Notes under the pieces: model-generated
Database searches by the model: none
Told to the model about the DNA's origin: nothing
Seen by the model: only the letters and a program-made list of their open reading frames with translations
Made by a program: the position numbers and the translations under genes
From: Copromyces sp. CBS 386.78
Taxonomy: Eukaryota; Ascomycota; Sordariomycetes; Sordariales; Sordariaceae
NCBI GenBank assembly: GCA_030685235.1
Contig: MU839148.1
Span: 1 to 64,000, forward strand
Length of the DNA stretch: 64,000 bases
Direction of reading: 5' to 3'
Shown: positions 13,375-25,432 of the stretch, in pieces
How the letters are laid out: each line of letters begins with the position of its first letter
How positions within the stretch are numbered: the first letter of the stretch is position 1

Positions 13375-13964
13375 GATGGCTTGTAGGGCTTAATCGGTTG
13401 ACACGAGACTGGGTATGAAACTCATGCTTGGTTAACGAAGGGATAACGAAAGATTGGATACGGAAAACAGACCTGGTTATGACTGGATGAATCGGGGAGA
13501 TGACATATGGGCAGTGGTTGGGAAGAGAAGTTTTGGCGAGGAGTGTGTTGAGGTAGGCATACGTACAGTTCGGCATTGACTTGGAAGCATAGAAATTGAT
13601 ACACAGAATATGTTGAATCGATAATATCAAGGGCTGTTCATGTGCGCACGGGCCACTGTTGCTCTGGTGAAATCGAAAATGGACTGAAGTTCTCAACTCG
13701 AAAGCAATATCATGCAAACAACATCTTAACAACACCTTTCAAACGAACTTGCAAAAAATCTTCTACGCACTTGAACGATTACCATTTTGCAAGGCTCAAA
13801 CACCCAACAGCCAGTGAACTGAGTTCTCCACTCGCCTCGCTTTGACGAGCCTCTCACCACCAAACCAACTGAAGGGAGAATCGCAACACATGCGGGAATC
13901 TCATCACAGCAACCAACATCATCAGCAAACAAAACGTCACACAACCCGACAACCACCAAGAAAA
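13375..13964. other. Intergenic region between the VTC gene and ctf8
   Basis: About 590 bp with the 3' flank of the VTC gene and the A/C-rich leader of ctf8. No gene or distinctive element seen. Confidence 0.5.
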
Positions 13965-14444
13965 ATGTCGACACAAATCCCCCTTCACCCCCGTCCTCTC
14001 CAACGACCTACCTCATCAACCTCACCATCGACACCCAACCCACTACCAACCCTCATCCAAACCCCCTCAGGCCTCGCCCTCCTCGAGCTCCAAGGGACTC
14101 TCAACATCCGCGACTTCGACCCTTCCACCATAACCCCAACACAAACCACAACGCCAGTCGCAGTAGGAAGAATTGATTTCCCCGATCACCAGCCCCACAG
14201 TCTTACTTTTGACCCAAACGACAAGAAGTGGATGAAGAGGGTGTATATGTATATCGGGGAACATCAGCGGTTGCATGGGGAGGTGAAGGCACTACCTAAG
14301 CCGGTGGGAGTGGCGAGGAAGCGGCACTCTGATGATGAAGAGAAGGAGGAGTTGGAGGTCGTGGATATTATAAGGTATAAGATTGTTTTTGCGTCGAGGC
14401 CGGAGCCGGTTACTAGGGGGGAACAGTTTGCTGGGAGGGAATGA
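13965..14444 (+). CDS. CTF8: Chromosome transmission fidelity protein 8 (Ctf8)
   Basis: Small subunit of the alternative clamp loader Ctf18-RFC (Ctf18-Ctf8-Dcc1), which acts in sister-chromatid cohesion and PCNA handling at forks. The gene is intronless and encodes 159 aa. After a Pro/Ser/Thr-rich N-terminus, family hallmarks follow in order: an IQTPSGLALLELQG segment, the GRIDF strand, the YIGEHQRLHGEVKALPKP core and a C-terminal VVDIIRYKIVFASRPEP strand. An acidic insert (DDEEKEELE) lies between the last two. The start is the first ATG in a good A-rich context; an earlier in-frame ATG would only add low-complexity H/Q-rich sequence. Length and motif order match the family, so the call is firm although the protein is small. 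Confidence 0.9.
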   Translation: MSTQIPLHPRPLQRPTSSTSPSTPNPLPTLIQTPSGLALLELQGTLNIRDFDPSTITPTQTTTPVAVGRIDFPDHQPHSLTFDPNDKKWMKRVYMYIGEHQRLHGEVKALPKPVGVARKRHSDDEEKEELEVVDIIRYKIVFASRPEPVTRGEQFAGRE

Positions 14445-16032
14445 ACTTGGAGAATGGGGGGGTTGAAGGGGTAATGTGGATGGGTCGGAGGGTTTGGAGG
14501 AGGAGGAGGTGGTGGTGGAGTCGTCGGGAATACCTACATCTAGGAAAAGGAACATGAGGTTTGGGCGGGTAACCCTAACCCTCCCACACTTTTCCTCTAC
14601 CAATAACCTACGAAGCACTGGCATAGCTCGGTTACTTTCATTGATACGTTCAATCTTTCAAGACGGTTCAAGACGTGGAATGAAATCGAGTCATATGACC
14701 TTGGTCTGTTTCCCATCGTTTTAGTTCCCTTCCTTGGGCGTTGTGGTTCCTGACTAATGTTTGAAGGGGCCTCCATGAAAAGGCACGAGGGGTCACGAGG
14801 TCCCTGGATTCTGGGTCTGGATCCAGTCTGTGATACGTTGATAGAGGTAAGACGAGAGCGGTGAATGATATGTACTCGATGTTGTAGTTCGAGACCGATT
14901 TGTCGCGAGGGCTGCGAACGCGTTCAGATACCGGTGTAGCTCAGCTCCTACCTTCCAGCTCGTCAACTCCGATAGCTAGTCATCTTACAGAAGCTAAAAT
15001 GGGATGACTAAGTCTATCGGTCCCGGCCTCCGAGAACTGAACCCATGAAGCTAGCGTAATGCTCGTTTCAGGGAACCCTCGGAGACATGATGATCAAATC
15101 GATCATTCACGTTTCACATGTTGAACGAACAAAAATAATATCCGGAGGTGGTGTCAATGACCATCATGTCAAGTGGGACCCCGCCAACCAACCGGGTGTC
15201 GTTGGAGCTGTGTGATTGTCCACTGAGAGGTGGGGGATGCTGCAGCAGACGCCACAGCGGCCTCTGACTGGCTAACAGGGCGCGGAGTAAAGTTGTGTGG
15301 CGAAGTACGAAGTTGGTGGTGTTCACGGGCACTTTCAGTGCTGGGAATGTAGAATTCCAAGTTGCCGCGAGAGTTGATGGGATCACCAAAGCTTGGCCAC
15401 AATGTTATGGACAACAACGATGGCGCCCGCATGGCCCGCATTCCATTCCCGCTCCAGTGCCGAATCCCCGGTCACAAACATACTGTACACTACTCGACCG
15501 CCGGAGACCCGGCCTAGCGGACGGGACGGTTCTGACGCCAAGGTAGAGCGAATGCAGTAACAAGAGTACGTATTTCATCACAGCTACCTACCCTATGGAT
15601 CCTTGATTGTCCCCTTTTCTACTTCGTCAATGGCGACGGCTTTGTCCGCACTGGCACATCCACCAGCGTTCTAGACTGGCTCTATGAGTTGTTAAGACGA
15701 CTTAAAGCTATACATGCCACAACCTGTCCTTCTTCTTCTCTTCGACTCATCACCAACTGTTTGCTTATTCTGCTTGCTTAGCTGTCACCTCTTCCATCTT
15801 AGTGGCTCACATTCGACCTGTCCGAGACCTTGACCCCTCTTGACCGCCAACAAATCGGGCATCGAGTACCGGAGACTATAATAGGGCCACCACACTCCTC
15901 CCTTTTCAGACACCGTCTGCACTTCTGCCCATCTTGCTGCCAACATAGATCAGCCTAACGGATTCGCAACAACTTGCGAACCTGCGGTAATCACACTCAT
16001 ATCGACTGGAAAACACAGTCACAGAGTCTACT
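14445..16032. other. Intergenic region upstream of the Gde1-type gene
   Basis: About 1.6 kb without a supported gene. It contains two telomere-like CCCTAA units at 14571-14585 and a CACGTT at 15108-15113. A CT-rich stretch at about 15720-15800 precedes the Gde1-type gene and is probably close to its transcription start. Confidence 0.5.
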
Positions 16033-19000
16033 ATGAAGTTTGGCAGAAAGTATACAAGCCTGATTCTGGATACCCTTTGCACTGCAAACTAACAGTTCAA
16101 CAGTCTCCCACGTAACCAGGTCCCAGAGTGGGCAGCCTTCTACATCAACTACAAAGGCCTAAAGAAGCTAATCAAGGCTGCGCAAGAAGCGGCCAAGAAT
16201 GGAGAGCCGGTAGATTTGGCCGAGTTCTTCTTTGCCTTGGACCGAAACCTTGAAGACGTCGACTCCTTCTACAACAAGAAGTATGCCGAGGCCTACCGGC
16301 GGCTTAAGGTGCTGCAGGACCGCTATGGCAGGACCCCTGAGATCGTCGCCAACCTCGATGATGACGAGGTTGAGGAGCTAATGGGAGCGCTTCTCGAGCT
16401 GCGAAGTCAGTTCCGGAAGCTGCAATGGTTCGGCGAAATCAACCGCCGTGGGTTTGTCAAAATCACAAAGAAGCTGGACAAGAAGGTGCCCAACACAACA
16501 AGCACCCAACACAACTACATTTCCACAAAGGTCGATCTGTTACCGTTCACCAATGACACCGCCATCAGCCGCCTTTTGACCGAGATCAACAAGTGGCTGT
16601 CAAAGCTGGGAGAGGCGCAGAACATCGACGATGCCAAATCCGAGAGATCGACACTCTCCCTGGGCCGTGCTTCTGCGAAGGCTATGCTTAACGTACCGAG
16701 TGCGCTTCTCGACAGATTGGATCAGGCCATCCGTAAAGACGACGTCGCGGCTTTGGAGAAGGGTTTGAAAGAAGGAAACTTAGCGAACGCCGATGGCTCA
16801 TCACCGTCACAACAGCCCTTGCTGCTTAACCTACTCCAGCGATCTATTTCCTCCCGTTCGAGAGACTGTATCATTTTCCTCCTCAAGCAAGTCAAATCGC
16901 TGGACGAGCCCGACGACATCAATGAGCGCAACTGCATTCACAGACTTGTCATTCACATTGGTCGCACAAAAACGGCTTCACTCATCAGCAGTGAGCCAGA
17001 GGCCGAATCGTACCCCTTCCCTCGCACCGGGGTTCACTACGCGCAGCCCTACCTCACCCCAGCCACCTCGCCCTTGTCAGCACCGCGCGGGACGACCCTC
17101 AAGGAGTCAAAACTCCTCGGCCACGACGATGAAGCAATTCAGCTGCTCAAGTACCTACTAGAAAACCTCAGACCAGACCAGAGAGTGGCTCTAACCGCCA
17201 AAGACGCATTCGGTCGTATACCGCTCCACTATGCCGCCCAGTTCGGCTTTGTCGTGGTCTGCCAGATCATCATGCGCAAGATGCAGGACTGGGGACAGTT
17301 CAACGTCGAGAACGGCATCGACGCCCCCGAATGGCAGGACAAGGACGGAAACGCGCCGCTGCACTTGAGCGTCATCGGCGGCCACCCGCTGACCACTAAG
17401 GCGCTGCTGCAAGGAGAGAACTGGAAGGGGGTTAATGACCACCAAGCCGAAATGAGGCGCGCCATCTCCAAGTCGAGCGCGGTGCTGGCCCTCGCGACCA
17501 AGGCCAACTCCAAGGATATCGTCGAGTTGCTGGTCAATGCCGGAGTGGATATCAACTGGCAGGATAACAGCGGCGAGACGGCCTTGCATGTTGTTGCCAG
17601 GTTTGGTCACGACGAGTGCGCTAAGGTATTGCTTAAGGGTACGAAGGAGCAGAAGGCCAACCTCGAGCTGGCTGAGAAGAACTTTGCGTGGACCCCGCTA
17701 CACATTGCGGCTGTCGACGGTCATCTTGGCGTTGCCCAGCTGCTCGTGGATGCCGGTGCGGATGTGGAGAAGTTGGATTCGTCTGGCTGGACGGCAAAGG
17801 AGCATGCTGCACTGAGAGGCCATCTCGAGATTGCACGGCTTTTGTCTGCTCATAGTCAGGCCCCTGAGGATGTGAGCGGTAGCAGCTCCGAAGACGAAAA
17901 GTCATCGACGACCACGCCGCACCCTGAGACTGAGAACGCTCTGGCTGCGTCTCTGGGTGATAGACGCTCCAACGGAAATTCGCGTCCTGCTGAACCTGTC
18001 AAGACCTTCGGCCACAGATACCTGAAGAACGAGAGTCTCGTGCTGGTCAGCCTGGGTTCGATGGACATGCGCAAGGGAATCGAGGCCATCAAGTTGGACA
18101 AGGTACCCCTTGCTGAAGCGCACACGACACAGCTGGATACAGCTCTGTCGGTTGTCGTGTCTGCTCAAGGTGCGCTGGGCGACCCAACCATGATCGACCT
18201 GCCTGTTCACGAGAACATCTCTACCGAGCCTATCCTCTTCACCACCAGGGATGCTTCCAAGGTCAGACTTTTCTTCGATATTGTGCCGACATACTCGGGC
18301 AACGAGAAGAACAAGGTGGGCCGCGGTGTTGCTCTCCTTTCCAGTGTCCGCCCAACCGTCGGCACCAAGAGGATGAACCTGCAGGGCGACATCTCGGTGC
18401 CGATCATGGGCAGCAACTTTGAAGTCATTGGAACAGTGAACTTCAACTTCTTGGTCATCACTCCCTTCTCGCATCCCAAAATGGAAGTAACCTCGCAGCA
18501 GACGTACTGGAAGAAGCTGGACTCTACCATGGTTATCGGCCACCGCGGCCTCGGCAAGAACGTGGTAGCCAACAAGTCCCTCCAGCTAGGCGAGAACACG
18601 ATCCCCTCGTTCATTGCCGCCGCTAACCTCGGCGCTCAATACGTCGAGTTCGACGTGCAACTCACCAAGGACCACGTCCCCGTCATCTACCACGACTTCC
18701 TCGTCAGCGAGACCGGCTTCGACGCACCCGTGCACACCCTCACCCTCGAACAGTTCCTGCACATCAACCCCGACTCCTCCCGCTCGGGTCACGCCCACCA
18801 CCACGGCCACCATGTTCCTCAGCAACAAGCTCAGCATAAGCAGCTCAAGAAGTTCCGCAGCAACAGCCCCGGCCCCCGCCAACGCTCCATGTCGATGGAC
18901 TTCCCCGGCGACAGCAAAGACCTGATGGCAGAGCGCATGAAACACACGCGCGACTTCAAGGAAAAGGGCTACAAGGGCAACTCGCGGGGAAACTTCATCC

Positions 19001-19850
19001 AAGCGCCCTTCGCCACGCTGGAGGACCTCTTCCGTAAGCTACCCGAGACGGTGGGCTTCAACATCGAGATGAAGTACCCGATGCTGCACGAGAGCGAGGA
19101 GCACGAGATGGACACGTACGCGGTCGAGCTCAACTCGTTCTGCGACACGGTGTTGCAAAAGGTGTACGACATGGCCGGGCAAAGACACATAATCTTTTCC
19201 AGCTTTAACCCGGATATTTGTTTGTGCCTAAGCTTCAAGCAGCCGAATATCCCGATTCTGTTCCTGACGGATGCGGGCACGTGCCCCGTGGGCGATATCA
19301 GAGCGAGTAGTCTGCAGGAGGCGATCCGGTTTGCGAGCAGGTGGAATCTGTTGGGGATCGTGAGCAATGCCGAGCCGCTGATTAATAGTCCGCGGTTGGT
19401 GAGGGTGGTTAAGCAGAGCGGACTGGTTTGCGTCAGTTATGGGGTGCAGAACAATGATCCCAGCTTGGTGCAGGTGGGTTATTTCTCATCTTCCCCTCCT
19501 TTTTTTCTATTCTCGGATTCAAGCTAATCGTTTGTGTTCTCTACGTCCAGAAACAAGTCAAAGAGGGCATCGACGCCGTCATTGTCGACAGTGTCCTGGC
19601 TATTCGTAAGGGACTAACCAGGGACCGAGGCAACGTTAACGGCACCTCCACTTCAATCTCAAGTAATGGCAAGGAACTTCAGGACAGGGTGAGGGAGGTG
19701 GAGGAGGCCATCCACAAGGAGGAGAACCGAATCGAAGAAGAGGGCTCGTCTGCTGAGGGAAGCGCCAACGGGGATAGTAACGGTACTACGAATGGTGCGG
19801 GAGAGGCAACGAAGGAAATCGAGGAGACGTTGAGGGCTTTGAGGACATAG
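16033..19850 (+). CDS. GDE1: Glycerophosphodiester phosphodiesterase with SPX and ankyrin domains (Gde1 type)
   Basis: Predicted to hydrolyse glycerophosphodiesters such as glycerophosphocholine to glycerol-3-phosphate and alcohol, recovering phosphate and choline from phospholipid turnover. Exons 16033-16049, 16104-19473 and 19551-19850 give 1228 aa (yeast Gde1 1223). The first exon has 17 coding bases; joining it restores the SPX start MKFGRNLPRNQVPEW. SPX covers about 1-160, ankyrin repeats about 380-610, a regulatory segment follows, and the GDPD domain begins with VIGHRGLG near 816, then GENTIPSF and EFDVQLTKD...VIYHDF, the catalytic HR/E/D set. SPX-ANK-GDPD is shared with Pho81/NUC-2, but the SPX start and the intact catalytic motifs favour Gde1. 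An S/T/G-rich and acidic tail ends the protein. It sits 2.7 kb from another SPX gene, which suggests, without proving, shared phosphate control. Confidence 0.92.
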
Positions 19851-21243
19851 AGGGGAATCTCGGGGATTTACTTGGAATAGCGACGCTGGGAACATTTGTG
19901 AGGGGAGCGTTGGCTTAGATGGTGCATGATACACTTTTGCAAGAGCAAGAAGAGACAGATACCTGCTCAACGATGGTTTACTACATTGCAGCATTCGAGC
20001 TGAGCTGTTGGGTTGATACGTGACAGAACTCAGTGGCCCGATGTGGTTGTTGTTCACCAAAGTGGCTTGGGTTAGAGTGAAAGAGGAGGACCGAGAGCGA
20101 GGGTTGTTGTCGGGTACTTCCGATGGCGGCCTGCGAGTTAAGCCACTAACAGAATTCAATGAACCCGTAACCCAAATCTGTTAGCGGGACGTCCATACAT
20201 TCCGTGGGCTGCCTCCGTCTCCGATGACAGAGTGGGAGACCACGATAGTAGCGAGATGGAGCAGAGAAGGCAGCCACCCGCCAGCAAGCTTAACGGAGTG
20301 GCTGTGAGACGACCTCATGTGTGGGATACAGGGCGTGGATTGCGTAACCTTGAAAATGATGGAATTGATCCTTGATCAGCTGTGCTCTAGGCAAGTATCG
20401 ATTGGCCTCCCGTCGTGGCAGTCGAGGCAGTGTGCCGCTGGCCTTGGTGCAGTGTGGTTGCGTAAGAGACGCGGGTTGTAAGCGGGCAGGCCGGCAGCGA
20501 GTTGCCCCTGTGATGATTTAGCAGGACCCTGGATTCTGCTGTACCTTAAGTCTTGGTTTGTGCCCCTCTATAACTTTCAAGATCGACCGGGCCGTCCACC
20601 TGTGAATTTGACTTCTTCTTTTCCCACCAAACGGAAATAGTGTAGGCTTTGTTTGTCCAACATTGCTCTTCTCTTCTTTGAAACCTTGAGCCTTGCCACA
20701 GAAGCTTTACCTAGATAAAGAGTCATCAAGGCACATTGTGTGTTGGACTTACAAGGAGGTACCAGGCCGACAATCGCACCTGTTAGGGCACCGCCTGAAG
20801 AGCGCTGAAAGAGGAGCCCCGCACGCACACCCTCGATTCCCGTCGTTCGCCAAACAGTTCGAGCACCACTCGCTCGTTGCTCGGCTGACAGCAACCGTGA
20901 CCATTACGTCCACCTGCACCTCCAGTCCAATCGTCTCACTGCGCGCCATTTCAGCCACCAAGGTATTCATTCTTATCCTCCAGCCAAACTCTTTCCTGTC
21001 TAGCTCTCTTTCTTCTCTCGATCCAATACGAACGCGACCGGAAACGTTTTATCGACCGACCGAAAAGACGGCCAAGGGGCGAAAGTCTCACTGACCGAGA
21101 CCTCGATTCTTCCATTGAACACCTCGCGACTTGATCGAATCTCTTCTCCAAACACACAACCACCAACAAAAAAAGCCCGCTCAAAACAAACCTACCTCAA
21201 CCACCGAGACCAATCGACATCCCATACATACAAAGTCAACTCG
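19851..21243. other. Intergenic region between the Gde1-type and WW-domain genes
   Basis: About 1.4 kb. No gene is supported; short frames are unrelated to each other and lack family features. CT-rich sequence and an A/C-rich leader at about 20970-21243 are probably the promoter and 5' UTR of the WW-domain gene. Confidence 0.5.
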
Positions 21244-22765
21244 ATGGCAGGCCCTGCGTCTCCCGGCAACGACGGCCCAACCTTTGCGCCCCCGCCGCTC
21301 CCAGCTGGTTGGATCGCGCAATGGGATAACGCCTCCAAGAAGTACTACTACGTCCAGCTCTCCACCGGCGTTTCGCAATGGGAGACTCCTACAGATCCAG
21401 CTCCCGTTGGCGCCACCCCCGGTGCCGCTCATGAACACCCGTATGGCGTGCCCGGTAGCGATGGCGATAGGAAACCCGAGATCATTACTTACCCAGATGG
21501 CAGCCAGAGCGCCAAGTACCCTGATGGAAGAGTAGAGCCGGTTGCCCCCCGAGAGGACGGTACGAGGGGCCTTGGAGGGCCTGATCAGGATAGAAGTCTG
21601 GGTGTATGTTTTGTTCCTCCTCTTTGTCTCTTCCAACACTGAACGTTGATGAAGTGCGCATGACTAACAGTCTATCTCCCCTACCTTAGTCCTTCATCGG
21701 AAACACTCTCATCAGCAATCTCGCCGGCGGAGGCAACAAGCAGTCCCATGGGAGCAGCAGCAGCGGTGGTGCGGGTGGCCTGGTTGGTTCCCTGCTTCAG
21801 GGCGTCACGGGTGCTGGCAGCCACGGCTCTAGCGGACACGGAAACGGCAGCAGCGGAGGTCTTGGTGGTAAGCTCGCATCCCAGCTTGTCTCGGGTATGT
21901 TCTCCTCCGGCGGAAGCAGCAAGCCTCCGTCCTCATCCTCGCAGCAACATAGCTATCACGGCCACCAGCCATCGTCGCATGGCTCTTCGGGCAGCCACGG
22001 CGGTGGTCTCGCTGGCGTCATGGGCGGCATCGGCAATCTGTTCGGAAACAAGCCTAACTCGGTAAGTTGAATGGTTAATCCACGTTGTCACCTCAAGCAG
22101 CAAAGACTAATAAGAAAACGCCTGCTCAGAGCTCCGGCTTCGGCTACTCCAACTCAGGACAAAGCGGTTCCTACAGCGGCCAGACACCTCCCGCGACATA
22201 CCAGCAAGCTACCTCCGGAGGCGGCTCGTCCTCGACCTACCACACCGCCGGGCCTACATCATCGCACCAGTCGCACCAATCGCACAGCGGCAGTAACACC
22301 CCTTCCTACGGCGCACCATCTGGCCAACATGCCCCGTACGGCCAAAACCAGCATGGTCAGCAGCCTTCCTACGGTAGCACCCCCTCTTACACCTCGCCAC
22401 CGACCGGCCAGCAGCCGCAGTACGCTCCTCCCCCGGCTGGCGGACCGCCAGGACAATATGGACAGCAAGGGCAGTACGGACAGCCTCCGCAGGGGTATAA
22501 CCAGGCTCCCCAGTATGGCGGCCAGCCACAAGGAGGATACCACCAGCAGACTCCCTCGTACGGACAACCGCCGCAGGGAGGAGCTCCCTATGGCCAGCAG
22601 CAGCAGCCTCCGTATGGCGGACAACAGCAGCAGTATCCGCCGCCGCCCAATTCCTATGGTCAGCCGCCTAGTGGTCAGTATGGTCAACAGCCGCAGTACG
22701 GCGCGCCGCCGCCGACGTCGCAACCTCAGTATGGCGGGCAGCCACAGGGGGGTTATCGGTACTAG
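21244..22765 (+). CDS. WW-domain protein with low-complexity Q/G/P/Y-rich tail
   Basis: Exons 21244-21603, 21690-22061 and 22130-22765 give 455 aa. A WW domain occupies residues 19-49 (LPAGW at 19-23, tyrosines 34-36, second Trp at 46, Pro at 49); such domains bind proline-rich ligands. Next comes a segment with YPDGSQSAKYPDG, then a Gly/Ser-rich part with two amphipathic-looking blocks (LVGSLLQGV and KLASQLVSGMF). The last 210 residues are a prion-like run of GQPPQYG/PPPNSYGQ-type units. The tail is rich in tyrosine, which suggests condensation or self-association, but the family and partners are unknown to me. Both introns fall between codons, so exons can be read independently. Confidence 0.82.
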
Positions 22766-23684
22766 GAAGGCCGGCTATGATGTCAGGTTGCACACAACGC
22801 GATAAATGGACAAAATACGGAGGTTTCGGTTGATGAAGATACCAAGAACGTAGAAGAAGGATATCGGGCAGGGTTGGTACGATGGACGCAGCCGGTAACA
22901 AAGCCTTTTACAACCAGGTTATTGTTCCGAGAGGTTGGAACACGATGGGTTAGGTATTCTGAAGTCATCCAATACCTGGGCCAGAAGCCGGGGTCAGTAC
23001 ACCAACGACTCGGGATGACACTAGAAACGTCTCGGCAGAGCAGGGCAGTGGGGATCAGTATACGACGAAGCAATGACAGCGGAGACTATGACTTGAACAC
23101 GGTTGTCCTTTCAGTTGTAATGCTGGATTGCATACATAAGCCAATGGAGCGGTCGTGGAGCCGAGTGACTCCAGGAAATATGGGCATGATGTTGAAGATG
23201 TATGCATATTGTTGCCGGCTGGCTGGCTCAGCACCCAACGCCTAGTTGCTTGTCCCTGCGGTGTTTAGGGGGTGATGGGCATATGAGGTTCCTGTCGAGT
23301 CTTGCTGTTCTAAGGAGGTACTATGATACTGGGGGTTACAGCGTGCTTGTCCGTACCTTGGTGAAAGAGCAGAGGATTCTGGCTTGTATGTGTAGAACGT
23401 CAACACAAGATTATGTTTTATTTGCAGCCATTTGGCCACAAGCGAGGGCTTGTGCTGGTAAGGAGAGTGGAATAGGAGAGGAGACATAGACACTGGCGAA
23501 GATATGAAAGTCGCGGAGGGAACGGCAGCAATCTCGTTCTTCTATCGCATGAATATGGTCTTTCTTTTAACGAATATATCTTTCCCAAGTATCTGAAGAA
23601 GTTCCCAAGAATATGATATCCATTTTCTTTCCATATATATGCCCATCTTCAACACCCCTCTTACCTATCCATCTTCATCCCATC
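22766..23684. other. Convergent intergenic region
   Basis: About 920 bp between the 3' ends of the WW-domain gene (+) and the ER membrane protein gene (-). Expected to hold both 3' UTRs; nothing distinctive seen. Confidence 0.5.
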
Positions 23685-24589
23685 TCACCTTACCTTCTTA
23701 CTCTCCGTCTCTTCCACACCCTCACTCGCCTCTTCACTCGACACGACCTCTCCAACCAAGAAAGAAACCACCCTCTTCGAAACTAACCACCCAGCCACAG
23801 CAACGACAACAATCCACCCAATCGTCGGCACCAGCGACCGCGGAAGCACGTTAAAGAGAAAAGGATCAAGGATGATGTCCACGTCCACCGGCGGTGGATG
23901 AAGCATCAGACTGGCGTTGGAGGTAAAGTAGTCTGCTGCGGCGGAGACCTGGAGGAGGAGTGATGATCCCAAATCCTTCGATCTCGCGACATGCAGCGCC
24001 TTTGGTGAGACTGCCGGGAAGTATTCCATTAAGGAACCGGCGAGGTGAGGGGTGGTGAGGACTTCTGTGGGGGTGTGTGTTTCCATGTAGAAGTTTGTTG
24101 GTTGCTTTGGGGGTGTGTTAGTGATACCGCCTTCTGTTACAAGTACTCTGGGTGAGGAGGGTAAAAGGGGGACTGGAACAGAAACTGACGAGGAACTGAA
24201 GAGCAACGGAAAAGGACATAACATACCGTAGCAGCCCAACAAACCCTGACCTCATACCTCTGCCCCTCCGTCAACCCCTCCAAAAGAAACCATGCATCTT
24301 GCCCTTGAGGATAATGAGCAGAGGGAAAGACGCGGTTCAGCCGAGTCCGGAGTGAAGACCGGTCGTCAGTCGGGTCTGGTATGAGGGTGTGGATGTGCTG
24401 GAGTTTGATGTCTAGCCATCGCTCTGCCTGCTGGTCACCTGCATCTTTTATGAGATCTTCCTTCGCCGAACGGGAGGACGAGGGGGCGAGGAAGATGGTC
24501 TTGTCTACATTGGCGAGGACGATAGAGCTGAAAAGGGATATGAGGAGGAGGTGAAGGAGTTGTGCTGGGGTTGGGAGAAAACGAGGCAT
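23685..24589 (-). CDS. ER-type membrane protein, candidate Pga1-like subunit of GPI mannosyltransferase II
   Basis: Exons (minus strand) 24589-24227 and 24104-23685 with a 122-bp intron (donor GTATGT, acceptor AAAG) give 260 aa. The N-terminus is a likely signal peptide (about 1-26). A lumenal domain with WFLLEGLTEGQRYEVRVCW follows, and a single membrane span lies near residues 213-230 (VPTIGWIVVVAVAGWLV), preceded by DPFLFNVLPRSL. A short acidic/basic tail faces the other side. One N-glycosylation sequon (NAS) is present. The topology and the conserved-looking segment before the span resemble fungal proteins I associate with Pga1, which assists Gpi18 in adding the second mannose to GPI anchors. 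That assignment is from memory of the family and is moderate at best; the gene model itself is well supported by the joined reading frame. Confidence 0.6.
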
Positions 24590-25432
24590 GGTCGGGTGTT
24601 TGGTTACTTGGGGGAGGGTTGTTTGTGTTGCCCCTGCCCCCTGAAAGTGCACTGCAACGGAAAGAGACAAATCCCCTGGCTGAACAAGTCCCAAAGGCCA
24701 GTCCCTTGCGACTGAATAATTGAAACTTTTGGCGTCATGCTCAATGGCCAAGGGGGTCTCAGCTAATTTGTCACGGATGAGCCGAGCCAAGGTCTCGCCA
24801 GATCAACCCCACAGAACGGCTGGGTAAATTTACCCCGGAATAAGTGGAACCCCCACCTTAGCTGTGTGTACTAGCTGTGTGGGCTCCCAGGATTAACAGC
24901 GTCAGTGACATGCCTGACACGCCTGACGGATGCTTCCTGAACTGGAACGATCACATGCTTCTTCTTTCCCTTGTTTTAGTATTACTTAAGAACAACTGCC
25001 CATTCCAGACAAGGTGCGTGACGCAAGGCCGAGGAACGTCAAGGGGAAACACACGGCTTTTCCTACTTTCACGACAACATCCGAAACTCTGAAGATTACC
25101 ATGTCCATGTCAACAGGTTGAAGTGCGCCATCACAACCTCGACCATTGATTGTCTGTTATTCGCAGTAGAGCACCATCGCGGCCATCCGTCGGCTTCCAC
25201 CAGCAGTCAACGAAGGTGCATTGCAAGAAACCACCAAGAAGAGCGGCACTGGTCTGTCGCATGTTGGCTGCGCGCCCCGTGACCGAAAGTTTCAGTTTCA
25301 GTTTGATTCCGAATCCGAAGCGTCGACCTAGCATCGTCAACCTTCGATCCCAACTCCGTGACCGCTGGCTGAGACGACAACTACACTATAGTAAAACAAA
25401 AAGAGATACCCGCAGAGCTGCCACCATCCATC
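24590..25432. other. Divergent promoter region
   Basis: About 840 bp between the ER membrane protein gene (-) and the ABC transporter gene (+). No coding evidence and no distinctive element seen. Confidence 0.5.

Noticed and set aside
14571..14585. Telomere-like CCCTAA units here and at 32621-32632
   Set aside because: Only two units each, not at breakpoints or near genes typical for teloboxes; too short to call interstitial telomeres.
16033..19850. Pho81/NUC-2 (CDK inhibitor) as identity of the SPX-ankyrin protein
   Set aside because: The SPX start is Gde1-like and the GDPD catalytic residues (HRG, ENT, EFDVQLTKD, HDF) are intact, as in an active phosphodiesterase.
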